Assembly (NCBI RefSeq): GCF_023544465.1
Contig: NZ_JALPVL010000013.1
Location: 1 to 64,000, forward strand
Length of the DNA: 64,000 bases
Direction: 5' to 3'
From: Paractinoplanes maris
GTDB lineage: Bacteria > Actinomycetota > Actinomycetes > Mycobacteriales > Micromonosporaceae
The position numbers and the translations under genes are program-made. Within the stretch, counting starts at the first letter, position 1. Each line of letters begins with the position of its first letter. This document shows, piece after piece, positions 9,330 to 18,200 of this stretch. A model generated the notes under the pieces. It was not told where the DNA came from. It was given only the letters and a program-made list of their open reading frames with translations, and made no database searches.

Positions 9330-9367
9330 GAAACTCAGCCTTCTCACCCCTGTCCTGGAGGATCGTC

Positions 9368-9790
9368 GTGTCCAGCCCCACCGAGCGTTCGCTCGTGCTC
9401 ATCAAGCCCGACGCGGTCCGTCGCGGACTTCTCGGCGAGATTCTCGCCCGGTTCGAGCGCAAGGGGCTGGTGATCGAGGCGATCGAGCTGCGCACGATGG
9501 ACGCCGCGCTGGCCGACCAGCACTACGCCGACCACGTCGAGAAGGCGTTCTATCCGCCGCTCAAGGAGTTCATGACCTCGGGCCCGCTGGCCGCGCTGGT
9601 GCTGACCGGCGACGAGGTGATCGAGGTCGTCCGCGCGATGATCGGCTCGACCGACGGACGCAAGGCGGCCGCCGGCACGATCCGCGGCGATTTCTCGCTC
9701 TCCAACCGGGAGAACCTGGTGCACGCCTCCGACTCGCCCGAGAGCGCCAAGCGCGAGCTCGCCCTCTGGTTCCCCGACCTGGCTCTCTGA
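9368..9790 (+). CDS. ndk: Nucleoside diphosphate kinase
   Basis: Transfers the gamma-phosphate between nucleoside triphosphates and diphosphates through a phosphohistidine. The 140 residues match the family length. The N-terminal signature ERSLVLIKPDAVRRGL and the active-site motif NLVHASDSPESAKRE (catalytic His near residue 119) are intact. The start is GTG with GGAGG upstream. The stop lies 10 bp from the stop of the converging permease gene. Confidence 0.98.
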   Translation: MSSPTERSLVLIKPDAVRRGLLGEILARFERKGLVIEAIELRTMDAALADQHYADHVEKAFYPPLKEFMTSGPLAALVLTGDEVIEVVRAMIGSTDGRKAAAGTIRGDFSLSNRENLVHASDSPESAKRELALWFPDLAL

Positions 9791-9800
9791 GCCCGAGACT

Positions 9801-10586
9801 TCAGAGGACGTCGAGCGACGCTGTCCGGCGCGACTCGAATTCGAAGATCTTGAGCAGTACGGCGGCCGCGACCGCGTAACCCGCTCCGACCAGGAGTTCC
9901 TGGCCGAGTGGGGACGCGGCCGCGGCCAGTCCGTCTCCGGCCGCGAGTCGCCGGGCCGCTTCGGCCGCGTGCGTGATCGGCAGCCACTCGCCGACGGCCG
10001 TCATCCAGCCGGGCAGGCCGGACGCCGGCACGTTGACCCCCGTGAGCAGCAGCAACAGTGCGACGGAGACGTTCGAGACCACCCACACGTCGCGGAACCG
10101 CAGCCCGAGCGCGCCCAGGGTGAGCCCGAAGAAACCGCAGGCGAGCGACCCGGCGGCCATCGCCAGGAACAGCCCCGGCAGAGCGCTGAGCGGGATGCGC
10201 AGGCCGAGGAGCAGCGCGCCCGCGCCGAGGGTCACGACCGCGATCAAAAGACCATTTCCCGCGTACGGCAGAACGCGCCCCCAGAAGACCGCGGTGCGGC
10301 TGCGAGGCGACAGCAGCACGTGCCCGAGCGTGCCGTAGCGGCGCTCGTTGGCCACCGCCATCGTCCCGCCGAAGACGCAGGCCAGTGAGGCCGTGAGCAC
10401 CGCGTTGCCGACGATGTAGAACCGGTCGTCGGCCACCTGCAGCTGCCGCCCGAGGTAGGCGAAGAACAGCAGTTGGAAGAGCGGCCCGACCAGCAGCGTC
10501 CCGACGAACATGCCCGGCGTCGTCCAGTTGAACAGGGCCCGGTAGGCGATCACGCCCCCGATCGTCATCAGGCGGAGTGTCTTCAT
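9801..10586 (-). CDS. ABC-2 type transporter permease (second permease)
   Basis: A 261-residue membrane protein of the ABC-2 exporter permease class, with about six hydrophobic segments. Motifs are EFES near the C-terminus, ANERRYGTLGHVLLSP in the cytoplasmic loop and GEWLPITHAAEAARR, typical of drug/oligosaccharide-type ABC-2 permeases. The ATG at 10586 has AAAGG about 11 nt upstream. It follows a homologous permease (98-nt gap) and an ATPase on the same strand, so one exporter with a heterodimeric membrane part is likely. Substrate unknown; drug or lipid export is only a class-level guess. Confidence 0.88.
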   Translation of the reverse strand: MKTLRLMTIGGVIAYRALFNWTTPGMFVGTLLVGPLFQLLFFAYLGRQLQVADDRFYIVGNAVLTASLACVFGGTMAVANERRYGTLGHVLLSPRSRTAVFWGRVLPYAGNGLLIAVVTLGAGALLLGLRIPLSALPGLFLAMAAGSLACGFFGLTLGALGLRFRDVWVVSNVSVALLLLLTGVNVPASGLPGWMTAVGEWLPITHAAEAARRLAAGDGLAAAASPLGQELLVGAGYAVAAAVLLKIFEFESRRTASLDVL

Positions 10587-10684
10587 GGGGATCGGACCTT
10601 TCGACCTGCTGGTGCGGTGCGGGGGAACGGGCGGGAAACAGCGGCCGGTGAGGGCCGGACCCAGGGGATGGATGGTCGGGCGAG

Positions 10685-11455
10685 TCATGCCAGGGCCAGG
10701 GTGGCGGCGGCCCGGGCGCGGCGCTCGACATGGGTCAGGGCCACGGCGCCGAGGGCCAGGCAGAGCAGGCTGATGGCCAGGCAGACGGCCAGCGACGGCC
10801 AGACCGGGCCGCCGCTGGTGGCCTCGCGCAGCGCGCGGGCGCCCCACGTGGTGGGCAGGACAGCGGCGATCGGGCCGGTCCAGACGGGCAGCACGGTGAT
10901 CGGCACGAGCATGCCGGAGACCAGCCAGACCGGGTATTCGAGCGTGTTGGCCAGGGCGTTGGCGTTGCGCATGAGCACGAACGTCGCGGCCAGCAGCAGG
11001 CCGAACATGCCGAGCGCGACGACGCACACCACGGCGGCCACGACGAAGGCGACCGGGTGGGCGAAGTGGAGCCGGATGCCGTACAGGAGCCGGCCCCAGA
11101 TCAGGGTCGCGAGCAGGGCGTAGGTGCCGGTCAGACCGGTGGCGATGGTGATCGGCAGGACGACCAGCACCGGGCGCCGGGGCGCCAGCATGATCATTTC
11201 CAGGGTGCCCTGCCAGCGCTGGTTCTGGATGGCACCGCCCGAGCCGAAGAGCACCGACGACCAGACCCCCATCACGCCGGCGCCGACCGCGGCTTCCAGC
11301 AGCCGGTGCTGCTCGCCGCCGGAGCGGAACAGATAGACGGCCAGGGTGGCCTGCACCACCGGGACGACCAAGGCGATCACGATCTCGAACGGGGACCGGC
11401 TGATCTGCTTGGCGTGCAGCAACGTGCCCACCGTGAGCAGGCGAAGGGTGCTCAC
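10685..11455 (-). CDS. ABC-2 type transporter permease (first permease)
   Basis: A 256-residue permease with about six membrane segments. It shares the family motif of its neighbour: NQRWQGTLEMIMLAPRRP parallels NERRYGTLGHVLLSPRSR in the second permease. The GTG start overlaps the ATPase stop by 4 nt (GTGA), so the two are translationally coupled. It would pair with the second permease in the membrane and with the ATPase at 11452-12432. Confidence 0.9.
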   Translation of the reverse strand: MSTLRLLTVGTLLHAKQISRSPFEIVIALVVPVVQATLAVYLFRSGGEQHRLLEAAVGAGVMGVWSSVLFGSGGAIQNQRWQGTLEMIMLAPRRPVLVVLPITIATGLTGTYALLATLIWGRLLYGIRLHFAHPVAFVVAAVVCVVALGMFGLLLAATFVLMRNANALANTLEYPVWLVSGMLVPITVLPVWTGPIAAVLPTTWGARALREATSGGPVWPSLAVCLAISLLCLALGAVALTHVERRARAAATLALA

Positions 11456-12432
11456 GCGGCGGCGCTCACGATCGCGACGTACGCGTCCTCGAGGGTCGGT
11501 TCCCGGCTGTCCACCCGGCCGAGGCGGATGCCGGCCAGCTCCCGCAGCACGTCACCCTGCACGTCCACGTGCGCGTCGGAGTGGACGGTCAGCAGTTGCA
11601 ACGCGCCCCGGGCCTCGACCGCGGTCTCCCGTACGCCCGGCAGGTCGCGCAGCGCGTCGACCGCGCTCTCCGGGACCCCGTACGCCTCGACCTCGACCAC
11701 CCGCCTGCCGTCGGCCCTCCGCCGCAGCTCCGTGGGAGTCCCCAGAGCCTGGAGGCGCCCGTCGGAGATCACCGCGATCCGGTCGCAGAGCTCGTCCGCC
11801 TCGGCCATGTAGTGGGTCGTGAGCAGGATCGTCGTGCCGGTGGAGGCCAGGTCGGCGACCGTCCGGCGCAGCTCGCGGGCGGCCACCGGGTCGACGCCGA
11901 TCGACGGCTCGTCGAGGAAGAGCACCTCCGGGGTGTGCAACAGGCCACGGGCGATGTGCAGCCGCTGCCGCATGCCCCGCGAATAGCCCTCGACCCGTTC
12001 CCGTTCGCGCCCGGCCAGGCCGACCAGGTCGAGCAGCTCGGCGATGCGCCGCTTCTGCTCGCGCGCCGGCACCCCGTACAGCTCGGCGAAGTATCGCAGG
12101 TTGTCCAGCGCGGACAGGCGGTCGTAGAGCCCCCGGTCGCCGCCGAACACGTAGCCGATCCGCCGCCGTACCTCCCGGGTCTCGCGCACCACGTCGTGCC
12201 CGCCCACCCGGGCCGAGCCCGAGGTGGGGATCAGCAGGGTGTTGAGCAGTTTGATGGTGGTGGTCTTGCCGGCGCCGTTGGGCCCGAGCAGACCGAACAG
12301 CTCACCGCGGCCGACCGTGAAGGTCACCCCGCGAACCGCCTCGACCTCGGTCCGCTGCGGCTTGAGCCAGCCCGTGCGCGCCCGGTAGGTCCGGCGCAGA
12401 TCCTCGGCCTCGATGGCGTATTCGCTCCCCAT
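11452..12432 (-). CDS. ABC transporter ATP-binding protein (DrrA-like)
   Basis: A 326-residue ATPase that powers the adjacent ABC-2 permeases. Walker A is GLLGPNGAGKTTTIKLL (about 48-64), the signature is GYSRGMRQRL, Walker B is VLFLDEPSIGVDP, and the H-loop is TTHYMAEADELCD. The ~90-residue C-terminal extension resembles that of DrrA/NatA-type exporters. The ATG at 12432 has its own leaderless-type -10 element. It lies only 29 bp after the regulator gene, so it may be read both from its own promoter and from the regulator's. Confidence 0.95.
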   Translation of the reverse strand: MGSEYAIEAEDLRRTYRARTGWLKPQRTEVEAVRGVTFTVGRGELFGLLGPNGAGKTTTIKLLNTLLIPTSGSARVGGHDVVRETREVRRRIGYVFGGDRGLYDRLSALDNLRYFAELYGVPAREQKRRIAELLDLVGLAGRERERVEGYSRGMRQRLHIARGLLHTPEVLFLDEPSIGVDPVAARELRRTVADLASTGTTILLTTHYMAEADELCDRIAVISDGRLQALGTPTELRRRADGRRVVEVEAYGVPESAVDALRDLPGVRETAVEARGALQLLTVHSDAHVDVQGDVLRELAGIRLGRVDSREPTLEDAYVAIVSAAA

Positions 12433-12439
12433 GGCCCGA

Positions 12440-12445
12440 ACCGTA
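12440..12445 (-). promoter_or_regulatory. -10 element, leaderless start of the ABC ATPase
   Basis: On the minus strand TACGGT is followed by 7 nt and the ATG at 12432, inside the 29-bp gap after the regulator gene. There is no Shine-Dalgarno sequence. It would let the exporter be transcribed apart from its regulator. Confidence 0.45.
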
Positions 12446-12461
12446 GGGAGCGGCGGCCCTT

Positions 12462-13475
12462 CTACGAAACGAATTCGGTGCGGGCCGAATCCTCACCGAG
12501 CAGGGTCACCAGAGCCGTGCCGGCCGGCTCCAGGCCGTAGAGGACGCGGCGTCCGGCCCGCCGCCGGTGCACGACTCCGGCCGCGAGCAGACCGGCCAGG
12601 TGTTCCGACACGGTGCTGGGGGCCAGGCCCAGGGCGGTGGAGAGCCCGGTGGTGGTGGCCGGCGCGGTCAGCGCGCGCAGCACGGCGGCCCGGCCGCGAC
12701 CGACCAGGATGGTCAGCCGATCGTCGGCGAGCGGCGGCGGCGGGGTGTCGGCCAGCACGGCGGCACCCCGGGCCTGATAGGTGACCATGACGAGGTCGGG
12801 CTGATCGCCCGAGCACAGCAACGCTCCGCGGGAGAAGATGAGCGGGACCAGCAGCAGCCGCTGGTTGACCGCCACGAAGGACTGGTCGAGCGGCTTGACG
12901 AGGGTGAGCACCGGCCGTTCCCAGCGGATCCGGTCGTGCAACCGGGCCAGCAGCGCGTCGGGGCCGTCGGCCGCCAGCGCCCGGGCCCGGAGCAGCACCT
13001 CCTCGTCGAGCGCGGCCCGCATGGCCGGCCAGAACGGCGCGATGGCCGCGTCCCAGTAGGCCTGCACGCCGTCGGCGAGCCGATCGAGCGCGGCCCGGCG
13101 ATCGCCGGCGAAGGGCCGCATCGACGGCGGCAGGTCCCCGTCCGGGTAGTGCTTGGCGAACTCGCGCGCGATGACCTCGGGCGGCGTCGACCGGAGCTGG
13201 TCGAGCTGCTCGCCGATGGTCGGCATCGGGCTGTCGGGTGGCGGACCGAGGAAGTCGGGAGAGACCGACGGCAGGTTCAGATAGAGCGAGACCGGGCCGG
13301 TCGCCGGGTCGGTGCGCAGGATCTCGCGGGTGCGGCGGGCCCATCCGTCATAGGGCCAGGGCGCCCCGCCCGGGTTGCGCTGGAGCAGGAAGAGACTGCA
13401 CATGACCTCGGCGAACGGGCTGATCGCGATCCGCGTGCGGGACAGCGTCGGTTCATCGATCTCGATCCGGATCAC
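12462..13475 (-). CDS. DUF5937/ArsR-type winged-helix regulator
   Basis: A 337-residue transcription regulator. Residues 1 to ~240 match the DUF5937 region (opening MIRIEIDEPTLSRTRIAISP), thought to be a ligand or interaction domain. The C-terminal ~80 residues are a winged helix-turn-helix of ArsR type: GLSTALGLAPSTVSEHLAGL is the recognition region, and RRRAGRRVLYGLEPAG is the wing. No cysteine metal-binding motif is visible in the HTH, so metal sensing is unlikely. It is first in line with the ABC exporter genes and probably controls them. The GTG start is leaderless by its -10 spacing. Confidence 0.88.
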   Translation of the reverse strand: MIRIEIDEPTLSRTRIAISPFAEVMCSLFLLQRNPGGAPWPYDGWARRTREILRTDPATGPVSLYLNLPSVSPDFLGPPPDSPMPTIGEQLDQLRSTPPEVIAREFAKHYPDGDLPPSMRPFAGDRRAALDRLADGVQAYWDAAIAPFWPAMRAALDEEVLLRARALAADGPDALLARLHDRIRWERPVLTLVKPLDQSFVAVNQRLLLVPLIFSRGALLCSGDQPDLVMVTYQARGAAVLADTPPPPLADDRLTILVGRGRAAVLRALTAPATTTGLSTALGLAPSTVSEHLAGLLAAGVVHRRRAGRRVLYGLEPAGTALVTLLGEDSARTEFVS

Positions 13476-13482
13476 GGGGTGA

Positions 13483-13488
13483 AGTTTA
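13483..13488 (-). promoter_or_regulatory. -10 element, leaderless start of the DUF5937 regulator
   Basis: TAAACT on the minus strand is followed by 7 nt and the GTG at 13475, without a Shine-Dalgarno sequence. The divergent phosphatase unit starts only 24 bp away, so regulator and phosphatase promoters overlap. Confidence 0.5.
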
Positions 13489-13511
13489 GGGAACGGCTAC
13501 CAGGAGGCCAT

Positions 13512-13538
13512 ATGGGATCGATAGGTATCACGGTATGA
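13512..13538 (+). CDS. Eight-codon leader ORF upstream of the PhoD-like gene
   Basis: AGGAGG (13502-13507) sits 4 nt before an ATG that opens a tiny frame, MGSIGITV. It ends in TGA at 13536-13538, overlapping the phosphatase ATG (13535) as ATGA. The phosphatase has no ribosome binding site of its own near 13535. The arrangement suggests translational coupling through a mini-ORF. The peptide itself has no codon run that would suggest attenuation. It could be chance. Confidence 0.4.
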   Translation: MGSIGITV

Positions 13539-15064
13539 CCTCGATCTCGCGACGAAACCTGCTGCGCGCCGGAGTGGCGGGCGGCGTGGCCGGCCTGGCC
13601 GGTGGCGCCCCCGCGTTCTCCTCGGCCGGCCACCGGCCGGTCCTCACCCACGGCGTCCAGAGCGGCGACCCCCTCGGCAACTCGGCGGTCGTCTGGAGCC
13701 GCGCCGACCGGCCCGGACGTCTCTGGGTGCAGGTCAGCAAGCGGCCCGACTTCCGCGGCTCGCGCGTGCTGCGCGGCCCGATCGTCACGCCCGGCACCGA
13801 CTTCACCGGCAAATTGACGCTGCGCGGACTGCCCGCGGGCGAACAGCTCCACTACCGGGTGCGGGCCGAGAGCCTGGACCGGCCGGGTCTGTTCGGCGCC
13901 CCGGTCAGCGGGTCGCTGCGGACGGCGCCCACCCGTCGGCGCGACGTCCGGTTCGTCTGGACCGGGGACGTCGTCGGCCAGGGCTGGGGCATCGACCCCG
14001 CGTACGGGGGTCTGAAGCTCTTCGAGTCGATGCGCCGCCGCCGGCCCGATTTCCTGCTGCACAGCGGTGACACCGTCTATGCCGACGGACCGCTGACCGA
14101 GAGCGTGACGCTGCCCGACGGGCGGATCTGGCGCAACCTGGTCACCGAGGAGAAGCTCAAGGTCGCCGAGACCCTGACCGAGTACCGCGGGCAGTACGCC
14201 TACAACCTGCTCGACCACGCCTACCGCCGGTTCGCGGCCGAGGTGCCGCAGATCAACCAGTGGGACGACCACGAGGTGACCAACAACTGGTACCCGGGGG
14301 AGATCCTGGACGACGCCCGCTACACCGAGAAGCGGGTCGACGTGCTGGCCGGGCGGGCCCGGCAGGCCTATCACGAGTGGGTGCCGACGCCGTTGCGCGA
14401 GGGGCCGGTCCACCGCAAGATCTCGTACGGGCCGCTGCTCGACATCTTCGTGCTCGACATGCGCACCTTCAAGGACGGGAACGACGGCAACACGTACGCC
14501 GACCCGGCGCGCGGCCTGCTCGGGGCCGAGCAGCGGCAGTGGCTGATCCGCGGACTCCGCGAGTCGACGGCGACCTGGAAGGTGATCGCCAACGACCTGC
14601 CACTCGGCCTGGTGGTGCCGGACGGAGCCGGCGCTCAGGAGGGCGTGGCCCAGGGCGACCCGGGTGTGCCGAAAGGCCGCGAGCTCGAGTTCGCCCAGGT
14701 GCTTCAGGCGGCGCACCGGCACCAGGTGACCGGCATCGTGTTCCTGACCGCGGACGTGCACTACACCCAGGCCAACCACTACGACCCGGCCCGGGCGGCG
14801 ATCCAGGACTTCACGCCGTTCTGGGAGTTCGTCTCCGGCCCCGCGCACGCCGGCGCGTTCGGCCCGAACGCCCTGGACGCCACGTTCGGCCCCCGCACCG
14901 CCTTCGTGAACGCCCCGCCGGTGGCCAACACCTCGCCGGCCGACGGCTTTCAGCATTTCGGTGAGGTCGAGATCGACGCCGAGACCAAGGCCTTCACCGT
15001 GCACCTGCGCGACCGCGAGGGCGTATCCCTCTGGAGCACGACCCTGAGCGCCCCGAAACGCTGA
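13535..15064 (+). CDS. PhoD-like alkaline phosphatase / phosphodiesterase, Tat-exported
   Basis: A 509-residue secreted metallophosphoesterase of the PhoD family. The N-terminus is a twin-arginine signal (SRRNLLRAG, then a Gly/Ala-rich hydrophobic stretch to about residue 30). The PhoD N-terminal domain follows (HGVQSGDPLGNSAVVWSR). Metal-site blocks are WTGDVVGQGWG, LLHSGDTVYADGP, QWDDHEVTNNWYP and FLTADVHYTQANHY. PhoD enzymes bind Fe3+/Ca2+ and release phosphate from mono- and diesters outside the cell. No pho box is recognisable upstream. Start choice: the ATG gives the signal peptide directly. Confidence 0.93.
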   Translation: MTSISRRNLLRAGVAGGVAGLAGGAPAFSSAGHRPVLTHGVQSGDPLGNSAVVWSRADRPGRLWVQVSKRPDFRGSRVLRGPIVTPGTDFTGKLTLRGLPAGEQLHYRVRAESLDRPGLFGAPVSGSLRTAPTRRRDVRFVWTGDVVGQGWGIDPAYGGLKLFESMRRRRPDFLLHSGDTVYADGPLTESVTLPDGRIWRNLVTEEKLKVAETLTEYRGQYAYNLLDHAYRRFAAEVPQINQWDDHEVTNNWYPGEILDDARYTEKRVDVLAGRARQAYHEWVPTPLREGPVHRKISYGPLLDIFVLDMRTFKDGNDGNTYADPARGLLGAEQRQWLIRGLRESTATWKVIANDLPLGLVVPDGAGAQEGVAQGDPGVPKGRELEFAQVLQAAHRHQVTGIVFLTADVHYTQANHYDPARAAIQDFTPFWEFVSGPAHAGAFGPNALDATFGPRTAFVNAPPVANTSPADGFQHFGEVEIDAETKAFTVHLRDREGVSLWSTTLSAPKR

Positions 15065-15081
15065 AATACCGTGGCGGCCGG

Positions 15082-15087
15082 TATCGT
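15082..15087 (+). promoter_or_regulatory. Candidate -10 of ileS
   Basis: TATCGT lies just upstream of the T-box leader. Transcription would start near 15094 and give a leader of about 190 nt. No clear -35. Confidence 0.35.
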
Positions 15088-15093
15088 TGTCCG

Positions 15094-15281
15094 AGCGCAG
15101 GCGACGATCCGGCCATCACCGGGGAGCTTCCGGAAGAACGGACCTGACGGTCTCAGTAGAACCGGGTGGCGGCGGCCGATCGAAATGAGCGGGCGGAGCG
15201 ATCCGCCAAGCGAGGTGGTACCGCGGGCTTCGGCTCGTCCTCGCAGTCTGACCCTGACTGCCACGAGGAGACGGACCACCG
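15094..15281 (+). promoter_or_regulatory. ileS T-box riboswitch (translational type)
   Basis: The leader has a short stem I in which CCGG/CCGG closes a loop holding the isoleucine specifier ATC (15115-15117). The 14-nt T-box sequence lies at about 15213-15226. Within it TGGT (15216-15219) matches the ACCA end expected of tRNA-Ile. A stem (GGGCGGA/TCCGCC, about 15191-15206) precedes it. Uncharged tRNA-Ile should stabilise the antisequestrator and expose the ribosome binding site. Actinobacterial ileS genes are known for such ultrashort-stem, translation-controlling T-boxes. Confidence 0.9.
15238..15269 (+). promoter_or_regulatory. Sequestrator hairpin over the ileS ribosome binding site
   Basis: TCCTCG (15238-15243) pairs with CGAGGA (15264-15269), and CAGTC (15244-15248) pairs with GACTG (15256-15260) around a 7-nt loop. 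The hairpin buries most of the Shine-Dalgarno GAGGAG (15265-15270), which lies 11 nt before the ileS ATG. There is no T-run, so control is of translation, not termination. This is the OFF state of the T-box. Confidence 0.8.
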
Positions 15282-18200
15282 ATGGCCTACCCCAAGCACA
15301 CCGACGCCACGGGCGTGCCGGCCAGCCCCGACCTGCCCGCCGTCGAGCGGGCCGTGCTCGAGCACTGGAGCGCCGACAAGACCTTCGAGGCGTCGGTCGA
15401 GCAGCGGCCGGCCGGCGAGAACGGCACCAACGAGTACGTCTTCTACGACGGACCGCCGTTCGCCAACGGGCTGCCGCACTACGGACACCTGTTCACCGGC
15501 TATGTGAAAGACCTGGTCCCGCGCTATCAGAGCATGCGCGGCAAGCGCGTGGAGCGCCGCTTCGGCTGGGACACCCACGGGCTGCCGGCCGAGGTCGAGG
15601 CCGAGAAGCAGCTGGGCATCAGCACCAAGGCGCAGATCGTCGACCTGGGCATCGACAAGTTCAACGACGCCTGCCGCACGTCGGTGCTCGCCTACACCAA
15701 GGACTGGGAGCGCTACGTCACCCGCCAGGCCCGGTGGGTCGACTTCGCCGACGACTACAAGACCCTCGACCCCAGTTACATGGAGTCGGTCATGTGGGCG
15801 TTCAAGACCCTGCACGACAAGGGGCTGGTCTACGAGGGCTTCCGCGTCCTGGCCTACTGCTTCCGGTGCGAGACCCCGCTGTCGAACACCGAGACCCGGA
15901 TGGACGACGTCTACCGCGACCGCACCGACCCGGCGCTCACGGTGACGTTCAGGTTGGAGACCGGCGAGGACATCGCGGTGTGGACCACGACGCCGTGGAC
16001 GCTGCCGTCCAACCTGGCGCTCGCGGTCGGGCCGGACATCGAGTACGCGGTGCTGGAGAAGGACGATCGCAAGATCATCCTAGGTGCGGGGCGGGTCGCC
16101 GCGTACGGGAAAGAGCTCGAAGGTTTCACCCAGGTCGGCTCGGTGATTGGGCGCGAACTGGCCGGCCGGAAATACACGCCGATGTTCGACTTCCTGGTCG
16201 AGAAAGGCGGGCCGAACGCGTTCCAGGTGCTCGCGGCCGACTACGTCAGCGACGAGGACGGCACCGGCGTCGTGCACCAGGCGCCGGCCTTCGGCGAGGA
16301 CGACCAGAACGTCTGCAACGCGGCCGGCATCCCGACCGTGGTGACCGTCGACGAGCACACCCGCTTCACCGCGCTTGTGCCGGACTGGCAGGGCACGCAG
16401 GTCTTCGACGCCAACAAGCCGATCATCGCCGTGCTCAAGGAGCGCGGAGCAGTGCTGCGCCACGAGGGCTACACGCACTCGTACCCGCACTGCTGGCGCT
16501 GCGACACCCCGCTGGTCTACAAGGCGGTGTCGTCGTGGTTCGTGGCCGTGACGAAGTTCCGGGACCGGATGGTCGAGCTCAACCAGGAGATCACCTGGAC
16601 GCCGGCCCACATCAAGGACGGCTCGTTCGGCAAGTGGCTGGCCAACGCCCGCGACTGGTCGATCTCGCGCAACCGGTTCTGGGGCTCGCCCATCCCGGTC
16701 TGGAAGTCCGACGACCCGACCTATCCGCGGGTCGACGTCTACGGCTCCTTCGAGCAGCTGGAGCAGGACTTCGGGGTCAAGATCGAAGATCTGCACCGGC
16801 CGTACGTCGACGAGCTGACCCGCCCCAACCCGGACGACCCGACCGGGCGGTCGACCATGCGCCGGGTGCCCGAGGTGCTCGACTGCTGGTTCGAGTCCGG
16901 ATCGATGCCGTTCGCCCAGGTGCACTACCCGTTCGAGAACAAGGACTGGTTCGAGCACCACTACCCGGGCGACTTCATCGTCGAGTACATCGGTCAGACC
17001 CGCGGCTGGTTCTACACGATGCACGTGCTGGCCACCGCGCTGTTCGACCGGCCGGCGTTCCGCAACTGCCTGAGCCACGGCATCCTGCTCGGCGAGGACG
17101 GGCGCAAGATGTCCAAGTCGCTGCGCAACTACCCGGACGTCTACCGGGTCTTCGACTCGTACGGCTCGGACGCGATGCGCTGGATGCTGATGTCGTCGCC
17201 GGTGCTGCGGGGCGGGGACATGCCCGTCACCGAGGTGGCCATCCGCGACTCGGTGCGCCAGGTGCTGCTGCCGCTCTGGAACGTCTGGTACTTCTTCAGC
17301 CTCTACGCCAACGCGTCGGGTTTCGAGGCGACGCTGCGCACGGACTCGACCCACCTGCTCGACCGCTACATCCTGGCCAAGACCGGCGAGCTGGTCACCG
17401 ACGTCCAGCGCCAGATGGACGAGTACGACATCTCCGGCGCGGCGGCGAGCGTCCGGTCGTATCTCGACGCGTTGACCAACTGGTACGTCCGCCGGTCGCG
17501 CGACCGGTTCTGGCAGGGTGACGCCGACGCGTTCGACACGCTGGCGACCGTTCTCGAGACGGTGTGCCGGGTCGTGGCGCCGCTCGCGCCACTGACCACC
17601 GAGGAGATCTGGCGTGGCCTCACCGGCGACCGCTCGGTGCACCTGACCGACTGGCCCTCGGCCGGGGCGTTCCCGGCCGACCACGAGCTGGTCGCCTCGA
17701 TGGACGCGATCCGCGACGTCGCCTCGGCCGCGTTGTCGCTGCGCAAGGCGCGCGGCCTGCGCGTGCGGCTGCCGCTGGCCAAGCTCACCGTGGCCACCCC
17801 GGCCGCGCCGGCCCTGTCCGGCCTGGCCGACCTGGTGGCCGACGAGGTCAACGTCAAGGAGGTCGTCTTCACCGACGACGTCGCCGCCTCGTCCGAGCAG
17901 GTTCTCACCGTGGTCCCGCGGGCGCTCGGCCCCCGCCTCGGCAAGCAGGTTCAGCAGGTCATCAAGGCCGTCAAGGCGGGCGACTGGCAGCTGGTCGACG
18001 GGGCCCCGGTGGCCGCCGGCGTCACCCTGGCCGAGGGCGAGTACGAGCTCAAGCTGGTCGCGGCCGACGCCGAGAACTCGGCGCCGCTGACGGGCGGCGC
18101 GGGCGTCGTCGTCCTCGACACCGCGGTCACCGCCGAGCTCGCGGCCGAGGGTCTGGCCCGCGACGTGATCCGGGTGGTGCAGCAGGCCCGGCGCGACGCC

